In this document: one piece after another, positions 10,989-20,640 of the stretch
How positions within the stretch are numbered: the stretch's first letter is position 1
How the letters are laid out: each line of letters opens with the position of its first letter
Assembly: GCA_036867785.1 (NCBI GenBank)
Contig: CP145424.1
Location: 62,001 to 126,000 of the forward strand
DNA: 64,000 nt
Reading direction: 5' to 3'
From: Plasmodiophora brassicae
Lineage: Eukaryota > Endomyxa: Phytomyxea > Phytomyxea > Plasmodiophorida
Program-made: the position numbers and the translations under genes
The notes under the pieces: model-generated
Databases searched by the model: none
What the model was told of the DNA's origin: nothing
What the model saw: the letters and a program-made list of their open reading frames with translations, nothing else

Positions 10989-11661
10989 TTTACGCTGCGT
11001 TGAAGAAACGCAACTGACCGTGGGAGGTCCGCGATGACCCGATAGGAGGCCACAGACTCCCAGTGGGCTCGGGAAACTGCGTCAGTGGCTTCCCTGCCGA
11101 CAACGCGGATCCAACGGAAGTTAGTGCGTTCGTGAAAAGGGTCGACAGCATCGTTACAGTGTACTTCCCAGACAGCGTCATCCAACAGAAACAAACTGGG
11201 CGTAGCGTTAGCGGCTGCATGGCACCCCAAGCGCGCAGGAAGCGGCCCTAAGCATTAGCTGTTGGCATTGGAGAGCCAATTCTATTGCAAAGAATGTAGG
11301 GGCAGGGGCATCTCTGTTCACACGCTCGACAGTTGCACCGGTGCTGGGCGTGTCGAGGGAGCAGCATCTGCAAGCACAACAAGTATAAATACGACTGTGG
11401 GGGCAAGAGCCTTTGCCTACACCGACGTCGAAAATGCCAATACCGATTGTGTCTAGCAGCCGAACGCCTCGTGTCCTGAGTTTGTTGGCCACAGGCGGCA
11501 TCGTCGCACCTGAATGCCTGTCTGCACAGGCAGACAGGGCGGCGGCTTGGCTGTGGCCCCCGAACCGTCGTCACAGAGCCGGGGTGCCCCAGTGCTGCCG
11601 GCGCTATTATTGTCAGCACCGCCACTGCGCAATTGCGCCGGGCCCCTGACGCAGTCCATCC
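10989..11661. other. Intergenic, no gene seen
   Basis: About 670 bp between two divergently transcribed genes, presumably holding both promoters. Only short overlapping ORFs are present and no motif stands out. Confidence 0.45.
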
Positions 11662-12774
11662 ATGGACCGCCCTGCAGCGGGTCCCACCATGGATACCGTT
11701 GGAGGGGAGCGAACGTACCCCGTTCGATCCATTAGCGAGGCGAAGATGGCGGCGGTCGATGTCCAGGAGGTCCTTCTACGCATGCGGATCGAGCTGAGCA
11801 AGCGCGGCACCGCCTGCATGCTCTTCGTCAAGGAGGCGCTGCACGACCGGGACCCGACCGGCGAGGGGTACCTGAGCTATGCGGTATCGCAGTCACTGAC
11901 GAGGGAGCACTCGTCGGTTGTACATGCTAACACGTCGGCGCCGTGATCTGCAGGAATTCGAGCAGGTGCTGGCTCGCGTTGGCATCTTCCTGCCGCTTCC
12001 CCAGCTGGCCGTGCTGTGCCGCCGGTACGACACGAACGCGAACCGGAGCGTCTGCATTGCTGTCATTGTCGACGACCTCGTCGCCGACCTGAACGATGCG
12101 CGGCGCGGCATCGTCGACGACCTGTTCTCCGGCCTGTCGCAGGGTGCGGAATCGATCGCGACCGCCACGCTCCTGTCCAGCTTCTTCGCCGGCCAGCACC
12201 CGAAAGTCGCCGCTGGCGACTGGCCTGCGTCCAAGGTCAGCGACGACTTCGCCGACCTGGTCCGCGCGTTTTCCAGCTCGGGGACGACGATATCCCGGGC
12301 GGAATTCGTCCACCTGTTCAGGTTCATCAGCGCGTCCATGCCGCTGGACGACCGGCGGTTCGTGGAGACGGTCCAGGCGACCTTTACGCGCCCGGGTGCC
12401 AACCTGGACGCGGAGGGCGAGCCGCCGGTGAACGCCGTGTACCTCGAATCGGTCGGGCACGTCCTCAAGGAGAAGGTTCGGCAGAAGACACGCGGGCAGG
12501 AATCCGAGGCCAACACGCTGACCCGGGTCTTCCACCACTTCGACCTCGAGGATTCCGGCACCGTCACCTGGGACGAATGGCAACGCGCTCTGGAGCGCTT
12601 CGGCATCATCATGTCAGTCGTTCGTAATTGTCGTCCGTACGCTTCGCTGGATGACGGGCGGCGTCGTGCAGGCCCGAGAAAGAGAGCTACGCGCTGTTCG
12701 AGGAGCACGATCGGCACCACGAGGGGCGCATCCACTACGCCGACTTTGTCGACCGCCTGTACAGCCAGCACTAA
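11662..12774 (+). CDS. EF-hand calcium-binding protein, calcyphosin-like
   Basis: Three exons (11662-11883, 11954-12612, 12672-12774) join in frame to give 327 residues. EF-hand units run through the protein: DRDPTGEGYLSYAEFEQVL across the first splice site, YDTNANRSV, a clear canonical loop in FDLEDSGTVTWDEWQRALE near residue 280, and DRHHEGRIHYADF at the C-terminus. The even spacing of paired EF-hands without other domains is like calcyphosin-type proteins, several of which are ciliary, but the exact orthologue is uncertain. It converges on the TrhO-TrmR-like fusion with a 122-bp gap. Some loops have lost acidic positions, so not all may bind calcium. Confidence 0.8.
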
Positions 12775-12896
12775 CGCGCGACGGTCCGACAAATGAACGC
12801 CACGCTCGGGATCCCAAATCGTTCCGCAGCGCCTCCCCCCTGCGCACGACGTCCTATCCACCAGACCTGGTATTCCAGCACGCGTAGGCAGGGCGG

Positions 12897-14696
12897 TTAC
12901 GTGTCTAAAGACGACGCATGACGAACGAGGGTCATGCCGTCGGCGAACGGGAGCAGGACCTGTGTGGATCGCGGATCGCCTGCAACGTACGCGTTGAAAT
13001 CGGCGATGGCGGCTGCGATCCGGTTGTTGCCGTCGCCCGGCGGCGGCGAGTCCTGCGCAACGAGCCCCTTGAACAGGACGTTGTCGAACACCATGACGCC
13101 CGACCGGCGCAGCAGCGCGCTGGACATGATCGTGTCGTAGTACTGGCGGTACTGGCGTTTGTTGGCGTCGACAAAGATGAGGTCGAACGCGGACCCGTCG
13201 GCGACCAGCCTGGCCAGCAGGTCGTCCGCCCTGCACAGCTCGATCCGGACACGGGCGTCGGCAGGCAGGCATCGGGTCGCCACCCGGACGCACGATTCGT
13301 CAATGTCGCAGGTGGTGACCGCGACGTCGGCGCCCGCCTCGGCCATCGCCAGCGCCGAGTACCCGGTGAAGCACCCGAGTTCCAGCACGTCCTTCGCGCC
13401 GATCGCCCTGATCAGGAACTGTAGGAACGCCGCCTGCACCTCGCTGATCGACATGTGCGCCCTGGGCATCGCTCGGGCCGTCTCCTTCCTCAGCGCGTCC
13501 AGCGCGGGCGACGACGGCACCGTCGTCATTCGCGTCGCGTACGTACAGCAAGGGCGGGCGTAGGCGTTGCGCGGGCCACGAACCGCGAACGGCTTGTACC
13601 GGTGGATGACGTTCGGGTTCGGGTGCCGCCACGCCCGGGAGTGCCGTTTCCGGTGGGCGCGCGCCTCCTCGTCGGGCATGGCGTCGAGCGCGCGCTTCTC
13701 GGCCTGGCACTCGGCGCAGCAGGCGCCGTCGTAGGTGGTGGAGCAGGACGGGCACTGGATCATCAGCGCGTGGCACATGTCGTTGCGACAGTTGGCGTAC
13801 GAGTCGCAGGGCGCCTTGCATTGGTAGCACGCGCCCAGGACGTCGTCGGTAACGGCGTGTTGCATGCGCGCGTCGAACACGAAGTTCTTGCCCTGGAACA
13901 GGGACGGCTCGCCGGGGCGCCCCTGGACGTACCTGAGGTAGTGGACGATGCCGCCCCTCAGGCGGTCGACGTTGGTGAACCCTTTGGCGTGCAGGTACGC
14001 GCCGACCTTCTCGCAGCGTATCCCGCCCGTGCAGTAGATCATGACGTGCGTGTCCTGCGGGTGCCGGCCGGCGACGAGCGCGTCGACCTCGGCGAACGTG
14101 TCCTTGAAGACGTCGACCATGACGCGTTCGGCGCCCTGGAACCGCCCGATCTCGTGCTCGTAGAAGTTGCGGCAGTCGAGCAGCAGCGACGAATCGGGGG
14201 ATCGATTGGCGAGGCGCGCCTGCCATTCCCCGGGTTCGACCTCGTTGCCGCGCTGGCGCATGTCGAGGCGCTGCTGTAGCCCGTCGCGAACGATATGAGG
14301 ACGGACGACGACGCGGAGCTTGTCGAACGGGGGGTCGTCGAGGACGGCGCCCGCGTTGAGGAAGACATCGGCGAACGGGGGCGGCGTGACGTCCAGCCCG
14401 GGACCAGGGGGGCGCAGGTCGCGTAGGTCGCGCGCGAACGCGTCGTAGTGGTCGACGGGGACCGTCATCTGCGCGTTGATGCCTTCGGCGGCGATGTAGA
14501 TCCGCCCGGTGGCCCGCAGGGCCGACCAGCGCTCGTGCAGGTCGTGCTGCAGACGCGGCAGGTTCGTCAGCGCCACGTACTTGTAGAAGCTAACGTACTG
14601 GAGGAGCGCGCTGGAGAAGCACCGCCCGGTCGCCCGTCGGACGCCACGCTGCGGGCGGGTCGCTGCGAACCGCCATGACGACCCGCACCACCTCAT
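12897..14696 (-). CDS. TrhO-like tRNA U34 hydroxylase fused to a TrmR-like O-methyltransferase
   Basis: One intron-free frame of 599 residues holds two enzymes. Residues 36-340 match the bacterial TrhO (YceA) family: the SFYKYVALTN start, the motif IYIAAEGINAQ, a rhodanese domain with active-site loop YCTGGIRCEK (Cys222), then the family's cysteine-rich tail CYQCKAPCDSYANC ... CPSC ... CCAEC (about 290-330). Residues 385-599 are a class I SAM methyltransferase of the caffeoyl-CoA/catechol OMT group, with VLELGCFTGYSALAM, FDLIFVDANKRQY and VMVFDNVLFKGLV. In bacteria TrhO makes 5-hydroxyuridine at tRNA position 34 and TrmR, of this OMT group, methylates it to 5-methoxyuridine. A single chain doing both steps is the natural inference. 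The first 35 residues are arginine- and serine-rich with no acidic residue, like a mitochondrial presequence. Its start overlaps the start of the opposing TM2 gene by 22 bp. Confidence 0.88.
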   Translation of the reverse strand: MRWCGSSWRFAATRPQRGVRRATGRCFSSALLQYVSFYKYVALTNLPRLQHDLHERWSALRATGRIYIAAEGINAQMTVPVDHYDAFARDLRDLRPPGPGLDVTPPPFADVFLNAGAVLDDPPFDKLRVVVRPHIVRDGLQQRLDMRQRGNEVEPGEWQARLANRSPDSSLLLDCRNFYEHEIGRFQGAERVMVDVFKDTFAEVDALVAGRHPQDTHVMIYCTGGIRCEKVGAYLHAKGFTNVDRLRGGIVHYLRYVQGRPGEPSLFQGKNFVFDARMQHAVTDDVLGACYQCKAPCDSYANCRNDMCHALMIQCPSCSTTYDGACCAECQAEKRALDAMPDEEARAHRKRHSRAWRHPNPNVIHRYKPFAVRGPRNAYARPCCTYATRMTTVPSSPALDALRKETARAMPRAHMSISEVQAAFLQFLIRAIGAKDVLELGCFTGYSALAMAEAGADVAVTTCDIDESCVRVATRCLPADARVRIELCRADDLLARLVADGSAFDLIFVDANKRQYRQYYDTIMSSALLRRSGVMVFDNVLFKGLVAQDSPPPGDGNNRIAAAIADFNAYVAGDPRSTQVLLPFADGMTLVRHASSLDT

Positions 14697-15471
14697 ATGC
14701 GGTTGTTACTGTTGCCGTTGCGGACGCCGAATCGGGCCACGAAGGCAGCCGTCGTTCGCGGAGCGATACGATCGCAGGGTTGTCCGGAGTTGCCGCCCCC
14801 ATTATTGTCTTCGTTGCGGCGCCTGCGGTCGCTGTCATGATGTTGCCGCGCCTCATGCTTGTCGGGGGTACAGCTGTTCTGATTCTGTTCAGCTTGACCG
14901 GCGTCGTTGCCGTACACGACGATGAGGACCAGTTGGTGACGCGCGTGCCGAACGATATGATCGAGAACGCCGATGAAGGTGCGCCCCTGGCCAGAAACCA
15001 TCGCGCTCAGCATTGGTTCCGCCAACGCCCGTTGCTGTCGCGATACCTACCCGTCGTGATGAAGCTTGTCGTTGTGGTCTACATTATCGCCGCCGCTATA
15101 GCCATTGGCTCCACACTGTATCTCTCTGCAGACCGGCATCATCCACGTCGGGACTTGCAGTCGTCGACGAACCCACCGGTCGATTCGGAACACTGCGTCA
15201 GCAGCAAGAAGCAGTTGGTGGCGGTCCTGTTCGCATGGCTGCTCGGAATCCTCGGTGTCGATCGTTTCTACACAGGTGCGCATCGCTGATTTACCAATCG
15301 TTGTCGGTATCGGTTCATGTTTAGCAGTGAGCCGCAGGGTACGTTGCATTGGGAGTGATCAAGCTTCTGACGGGAGGCGGGCTGGGCATTTGGTATCTGG
15401 TCGACGGCATCCTGTACTCGATGAACAAAATCCGGGAGCACGGCACCGGATGCACATTGCAACCAATCTGA
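14675..15471 (+). CDS. TM2-domain membrane protein
   Basis: Two exons, 14675-15275 and 15338-15471, give 244 residues. The C-terminal TM2 module spans the splice site: KKQLVAVLFAWLLGILGVDR, then FYTG, joined to YVALGVIKLLTGGGLGIWYL and VDGILYSM. TM2 proteins are small membrane proteins with a DRF-like turn between two helices. The exact role is unknown in protists. Two further hydrophobic stretches lie upstream (about residues 38-75 and 125-145). The ATG at 14675 would overlap the opposing fusion gene, so the in-frame ATG at 14837 is a serious alternative and gives a protein beginning with a signal anchor. Confidence 0.82.
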
Positions 15472-16836
15472 CATGGAGCGCCATACGTCCTGCAACTGTT
15501 TGTCGACGTTTCTCGAATTGCCAAGGCGCTGCATCTACAAATACAATCGACTATCCACCGCGCACGACCATCGTGATCAGTTTGTCAGGGCAGCGTTCAT
15601 CGGAGACAGCGCGTGGCCGCATCCAAATGATCGACACCTGCGGCCATGCTTCAGCGACGGCAACCTGGACTTCTCGGCGCCGAACGTTCCTACACAGGTG
15701 CAGCACCACTTCGTATGCAGTCATCGGTGCTGACAGGCCGTAGCAGTGATTGCACTCTGCTTGATCCATAGCGCAACCGGCAGGTTTCGGAATCAATTTG
15801 AACTGCTCGTGAATGCTATCTCGCGGGCGCCCCGAACGGACTCCCTCTCCGCTTGGCCCTCATTTGACACACTGTCTGGGGCGTCTGCTAACTCAGGGGA
15901 TACTTTCCCCGTTGCGCTTGGCAGATTATCGTCGCTGTAGCAATTCGAACGAACCTGGTCAGCCCGCCGACTCCATCAACGCGCCAATCGACAGGCAACG
16001 CTTAGGTATTGACGCGACGCCTGCCAGGCAGACCAGCCGATTCCGCATGTAACCGAAGGACAAGCGATGCGAGATCAAATAAGCCCAACCACGACAAGGT
16101 GCCCGCATCGTTGCTGGTTGACACGACGTCGTCGCTCGCGCGCGAAAGCATATTGTGCTGTCTGTCGATGAGCCTGATGCGGTGCGCCCCCATGCACGAC
16201 CGTAAACGGACGCTCTGATCGGAGGCTCAGCCAAGTCACAAATCCGGCCTGTTCGTTTACAATCCAGCAAAGTGGTTCAGCTGTCCTGTCGTTCGACGAT
16301 GGCGATCATATTGAGAACCGGACACTGTCCGGGTCACGCCCCATGAACTGTTTGACGACGGCGACGGCCTCACGAGAGGTCGGCCCGTGGTCAACCGGGC
16401 CCTTCTTGCGCTCGTCGACGTCGTCGGACGGGACTGCCATTTCGCCGCATGACATGAACATGCTCTATGCACGCACTCGTTTCCGCTGCCTCACGCGCGT
16501 ATCGCCAGGCTTGTCGCTGAGATCTGGCCCCCCTTTCCGGCGAATGAAGACGGACGCCCTGAACCAGAAGAAGGCTGACGGTCTTTTCAGCTCCCGCGCC
16601 GATGGCCAATGTCATCCAGGTTTGCCTCGTGATGCACAACGTCTTGGGAGTTGCTGTAGTTGGGCTCTGCCGCCGTCAAATCGCCCTCCTCTGGATACCG
16701 GGTCGTTAGCTGGGCGGCCATGACCCGAGTTGATCCCCGCTGACGACCCGCCGCAGCAGCTCACCTGCCACAGCGGGCGCCGTCCAGCATTTATTCATCA
16801 CGAATAAACGAGAATCGCCATCCGCAACGGCTCATT
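15472..16836. other. Gene-poor stretch with one dispersed repeat
   Basis: About 1.4 kb with no ORF of convincing composition. It contains the dispersed repeat at 15575-15700 and otherwise nothing I recognise. Confidence 0.45.
15575..15700. repeat. Dispersed ~130-bp repeat, copy 1
   Basis: This stretch, with the string CACCTGCGGCCATGCTTCAG near its middle, recurs with scattered mismatches at about 20184-20330 and 22866-23012. Here it lies just past the 3' end of the TM2 gene. The other two copies lie past the 3' ends of FPGS sequence. No terminal repeats or coding potential are visible. Confidence 0.7.
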
Positions 16837-17033
16837 GTCGATCGTGATGGGATGTCCCATTACGGCTAGGCCTGCACTACTGGCTCTCGTTCGGACGTCA
16901 AGTTCACGAGCCTTCGCCCACAGACGGTCGGAGAGACGCTCCATCTGTGGGCGAAGGCTCGTGAACTTGACGTCCGAACGAGAGACAGTAGTGCTGGGCT
17001 AGCGGTAATGCGACGTCCGATCACGTTCGACGA
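16837..17033. repeat. Long inverted repeat (hairpin) 1
   Basis: Arms 16885-16924 and 16944-16983 are perfectly complementary over 40 bp around a 19-nt loop. Outside them the complementarity goes on for about another 48 bp per side with scattered mismatches. The transcript would fold into an approximately 90-bp stem. It could be a foldback element or a small-RNA precursor. Confidence 0.8.
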
Positions 17034-17493
17034 CGACCCGTCGCGGATGGAGCGGCGCCAGGCATCCCGCCCGGACGCCGCGCCTTCGTTGACGACGCCG
17101 CCCTCTGCCGATCGAGATCCGCCCGCGGGTCCCGCGTCAGAGCCAGCGACGCCGGGGGCGAGTTCGCCAGCGACGCCGGGGGGCGAGTTCGCCAGCGGAT
17201 GGGCGTCAGTCGCCTGCCGAAGTCGGAACGTGCGTCGGGACGTCGGTCGTCGGCGAATTCTTCGTCGTCGACATCGGCCGGCACGCCCGCGCCCGACCGC
17301 CGCTCACGGTGACGGAAGCAACACGTCGATGCAAGAGATGCCGTACGGACACCGTGAACAGGCGGCATGGAGAATATTATATGGGGCGTGCTCTAACTCG
17401 CTTCGCCCACTTCTCCGGCAAGTTCGTATGTTCCAAACCTGGGGCTGGAGCCCGGCCATGCCATGGCATTGTGCCGGGCGTCCTATTCGTTGA
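17008..17493 (+). CDS. Unrecognised ORF overlapping hairpin 1
   Basis: An ATG-started frame of 161 residues, rich in Pro, Ala and Arg, with a short tandem repeat (PATPG units) near residues 45-58. A second frame, 17309-17701, holds a RRCKRCRTDTVNRRHGEYY segment that looks more protein-like, so this may be part of a spliced gene whose join I cannot fix. No homologue is recognised and it may not be a gene. Confidence 0.2.
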   Translation: MRRPITFDDDPSRMERRQASRPDAAPSLTTPPSADRDPPAGPASEPATPGASSPATPGGEFASGWASVACRSRNVRRDVGRRRILRRRHRPARPRPTAAHGDGSNTSMQEMPYGHREQAAWRILYGACSNSLRPLLRQVRMFQTWGWSPAMPWHCAGRPIR

Positions 17494-17887
17494 CCCGGTA
17501 TCATCCATTGAGGGCGCCCCCGCTCTGCCGCCGTCTGCGGCCGTGCCCCCGTCTACTGTCGCGCTATCGGCCGGCAGTACTGCTGTGCCGGCGAACCGCC
17601 GCCGCCGGTCCTGCCCGATCCAGAGACAATATTCGCAAGGCGGGTTAGGAACGGGTCATCGCGTTTCTTATGCAGTACACGTTCCAGTTGGCCAGCGTTG
17701 AAAGCAATTTGCGACGTGCCTCGGGAACGCGTTCGGGTATCGTGATCATCAGAAGCTATGACTGAGGCGACTGGTCCACTAGGCATCATACCAATCCGTC
17801 ATGGGAACTGAAAACATCGTTTAGAAGCGTATTAGCCACGCTGACGGCTCGCCAAGTGAAGCTATATACCTGTTTGCACTGACTCAC

Positions 17888-18167
17888 ATGCGCTCCATTG
17901 TCGCACCGGACAGGGAGCCCGGGTTGTTCGCCCCGTATATCAGGTCGTACGACCACTCCTGGCCAAAACCCCGAAGTAGCCAGACACTCTGGTGTATTTT
18001 ATTCCCAAAGGTTATCACACAACTGGGTAATCAATGGCATCGAGCAGGGCGTCTCCCGCTAGATACAGCGACCCTGCCAGGAGGTCAACCACAGCATCGG
18101 ACGTGACGCGATTGCCGGCATACCCGTCATCAGGACACAGTAGTGGACACCGGCTGACTTGGATGTA
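17888..18167 (-). pseudogene. FPGS 3'-end fragment, oldest copy
   Basis: This matches the last coding segment and 3' flank of the intact FPGS gene (about 23022-23290) with substitutions and one in-frame 3-bp insertion. The terminal residues LDAIDYPVV and the TGA stop are still readable on the minus strand. The middle of the 3' flank has diverged. The rest of the gene is missing. Confidence 0.75.
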
Positions 18168-18296
18168 GGGGTCGGCGCGGTTTGGTTTCGAACCAGAAAC
18201 CGTGAACCAAACCGAAACTGCGCGGTTTCGGTTCCAGGGGGACCCAGTTGGTTTGGTTTGGTTTAGTTTGGTTCGAGGTCAGCACAAAACCGGTTT

Positions 18297-18479
18297 GGCT
18301 CCGGTGGAACCGGTTTGAACCGTGGTTTGCACTGGGGACTGTGGTCGGTGCGCTGCGGGAGCGTGGACACTGTTCGGTGACTGCGCACGCGCGCCGCACG
18401 GGTTCCTGATTACTAGCGCATCTGTCATATATAGAGTCACCCAGTGCAAACCACGGTTCAAACCGGTTCCACCGGAGCC
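18297..18479. repeat. Foldback with ~44-bp arms and 94-nt spacer
   Basis: Left arm 18297-18340 and right arm 18435-18479 are complementary with a single small mismatch. The left flank is a GGTTT-rich tract (about 18178-18275). It sits just before the hAT relic, so it may be a remnant of transposon ends or an independent foldback. Confidence 0.75.
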
Positions 18480-18649
18480 GAGCGAACGTCAGCGACCACG
18501 ATCTGTCGTCATCGTCTGAGACTGGTGTCGAGTTTATTCCCCCAAGCATTCGCTCTGGGACCGCCCTGACCGATTCTTCCGCTGCTCGTGGCAGCTCCGA
18601 AGCAATCCAAAGCGCCACCGTTGTCGCTTCTGTTGTCGAATCAGGCACC

Positions 18650-19277
18650 GTCGTTCAATCGCGGAGGCGTCGTCGCTCGCTCCCACAGGAGAAATGGCAT
18701 CAAAGCCATTGGTGCGAATCGAATGATGGGACGAGGCGCAAATGTAAGCATCGTGCCCTGACTTGGTCCATGTCGACGTCGACTGGCACGATTTTGAAAC
18801 ATCTGCAGCAGAAGCACAGTATCCTCGAGGATGGTGTAAAGACCAGTACATCTCGTCAGACTCTCATCACGTCGACAACGTTGCCGTCGCATCGCGTGGC
18901 GACAAACGATGCGGCTGTCGTGAAGTATATCGTCCGTCGTGGAGACGTTCGTACTCTATCGGAAGACGAGAAGACGAATCGTTCCGCGAGTACTCTCGCA
19001 CACTCTGTCCTGGATTCGAACCGAAGTCAGCCCGCACTGTCAAGCGGGGGATTCTTAAACTGTATTTCATTCTTCGTGCCATGTTGATCGAATATTTTGC
19101 GACCCTGTCTTCGAAGATCAGCGCAACATTCGATGGATGGTCGAATCCCAGGTTGCAGGGCTTGTATCCTCTCACATGCCACTGGATAGACACTTACCGT
19201 GGTCTTCTTCTGACTTGCCTTCTTGATTTTGCTTACATCGATCCTGGGAAAGGGGCGGGTAAACGGATTGGCACTGC
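18650..19277 (+). mobile_element. Degenerate hAT transposase relic
   Basis: Two frames together read like a hAT transposase. The first (18650-18850) is BED-finger-like, with RRKCKHRALTW, then STSTGTILKHLQQKHSILED; the second metal-binding Cys is lost. The second frame (about 19030-19277) has LSSKISATFDGWSNPRLQGL and YPLTCHWIDTYRGLLL, the usual hAT block before the catalytic region. A frameshift separates the two, and the catalytic and dimerisation parts are absent. At 19278 it stops abruptly against a UVRAG fragment. Confidence 0.7.
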
Positions 19278-19385
19278 GATACGTGGTCCTCATGATATCC
19301 AAGTTCATGGATGTAAGCCCGTCGTCGTGTGCGAACGTTTGCGGCGCGAGGCGGTAACGACGACCGGCCTGCAGATCCCGCTGTA
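19278..19385 (+). pseudogene. UVRAG exon-intron-exon fragment
   Basis: About 105 bp nearly identical to 26031-26131 of the intact UVRAG gene: the end of exon 4 (ISKFMD), the whole intron starting GTAAGCCCG and the first bases of exon 5. Because the intron is kept, it was copied from DNA, not from mRNA. Confidence 0.85.
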
Positions 19386-19525
19386 AATAGACCCGTGGCA
19401 GGGACCTCTCATTGCCCATGGCCCATGGGCGACGCATGCAGGCTGCCGCATGGCGTGATTGTGGCCATGAATGATGTGGAGTGGGCACTCCTGTGGACGG
19501 GAATCGGAGGTTCGGACTATCCATT

Positions 19526-19750
19526 ATGAAATTCTGGATCTATCCATTAATCGCTCTATCGATAGTTGGGACCTCCCTCATCGTCTCGTTGACGATTCTC
19601 TTCCTGCAGTCCGGGCGCAACGACCGGCAGCACCGAGAGCTCGTGACTATTCTCCAGCGAATGGAAGCACATATCCAGGGAATGGAAGCACATATCCAGG
19701 GAATGGAAGCACGTATTATCGAAGCTGTTCGCGATCTGCGTTGCAGCTGA
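19526..19750 (+). CDS. Small single-pass membrane protein with heptad repeats, copy A
   Basis: A 74-residue ATG-started ORF: MKFWIYPLIALSIVGTS begins a hydrophobic N-terminal segment of about 27 residues, followed by a polar stretch and a perfect 7-residue repeat MEAHIQG, then MEARIIEAVRDLRC. The shape is a type II signal anchor with a short coiled coil. The second copy at 22187-22432 keeps the frame although the repeat number differs, because each unit is exactly 21 bp. No family is recognised. It may be a gene or a chance ORF carried by a recent duplication. Confidence 0.45.
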   Translation: MKFWIYPLIALSIVGTSLIVSLTILFLQSGRNDRQHRELVTILQRMEAHIQGMEAHIQGMEARIIEAVRDLRCS

Positions 19751-20445
19751 CAGGAAATAGGGCTGTTGCTGTGATTCTGTAGAATTACATGGATCAGTTC
19801 GTCATATATATCATCTGCTAGGCGCCGACTCTTGCTTCCGACCGCCTCCGCAGACGTGGGCATCGGCGGGCGTTAGCACAGAAGCTTCGATAGCGCAAAG
19901 AGCCCTCTTTCAAACAAGCTCGCGTCCCGAATTCGATCCTGGGACGTAATGGCGGGAGGTGACCACGTTATGTCTTTCTTTGGATGACTCCAATGACGAT
20001 CCCAACTGTATCCGATGGGCGAGTTGGGTTCCGCTTGGGCGCCGCTGTGACCGGGTTGCCAGGTAGATCAGGGGCACTATAGAAGTAGTTGGCACTTCGG
20101 TCTACACTCTACACAACGGTGGCCGGTTGCGCTCGCGGCGGCTCCCACCTCATGTTTGGATCGACCCGTTTGAATTCCCAAAGTTTGTCAGGGCATCGTC
20201 ATCGGAGACAGCGAGTGGCCGTATCCAAACGAGAACACCTGCGGCCATGCTTCAGCGACGGCAGCCCTGTATTCTCACGGCCGTTTGGACTTCTCTGCGC
20301 CGAACGTTCCAACACAGGTCATCGGTGGTGACAAGCCATATGCAACGTCTCCATTGTCGCACCGGACAGGGAACCCGTGTTGATCGCCCCGTATATCAGG
20401 TCGTACCAATGAGCAAACACCGATGTCATCGGCGACACTGGTGTA

Positions 20446-20640
20446 TCACACAACTGGGTAATCAATGGCATCGAGGGCGTCTCCCGCCAGGTACAGCGAC
20501 CCTGCCAGGAGGTCAAACCACAGCATCGGACGTGACGTGATTGCCGACACACCCGTCATCAGGACACAATAGTGGACACCGGCTGACTTGGATGCCAGAC
20601 TGCGAAGGTCGCCAACGACGGAGACCACGTCCGGCAGCAT
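20446..20640 (-). pseudogene. FPGS 3'-end fragment within unit A
   Basis: Encodes the FPGS C-terminus ending LLAGSLYLAGDALDAIDYPV then V and a TGA stop, and part of the preceding exon (VVGDLRSLASKSAG). One extra base near 20517, relative to the intact gene, lies in what is probably intron. Upstream exons are missing and the sequence jumps to unrelated DNA at 20640. Confidence 0.8.

Larger units (their letters stand above)
19423..20640. repeat. 1.2-kb direct duplication, unit A
   Basis: Nearly identical to 22084-23322. The two copies differ by a few substitutions, a 21-bp minisatellite unit and small indels. The unit carries a small membrane-protein ORF, a copy of the dispersed repeat and the 3' end of FPGS. 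In unit A the similarity to FPGS ends near 20640, whereas unit B runs into the complete gene. Confidence 0.9.

Noticed and set aside
18178-18275. GGTTT/AACCG-rich tract as an internal telomere
   Set aside because: The units are irregular and mixed on both strands; it reads as low-complexity flank of the foldback.
19010-19060. tRNA-like B box GGTTCGAATCC on the minus strand
   Set aside because: The flanking bases do not pair as a T-stem, and no A box, anticodon arm or acceptor stem is present; it lies inside the hAT relic.
19905-19960. T-arm-like stem GTCCC...GGGAC around TTCGATCC
   Set aside because: The loop is 12 nt and there is no cloverleaf; it is duplicated with unit B.
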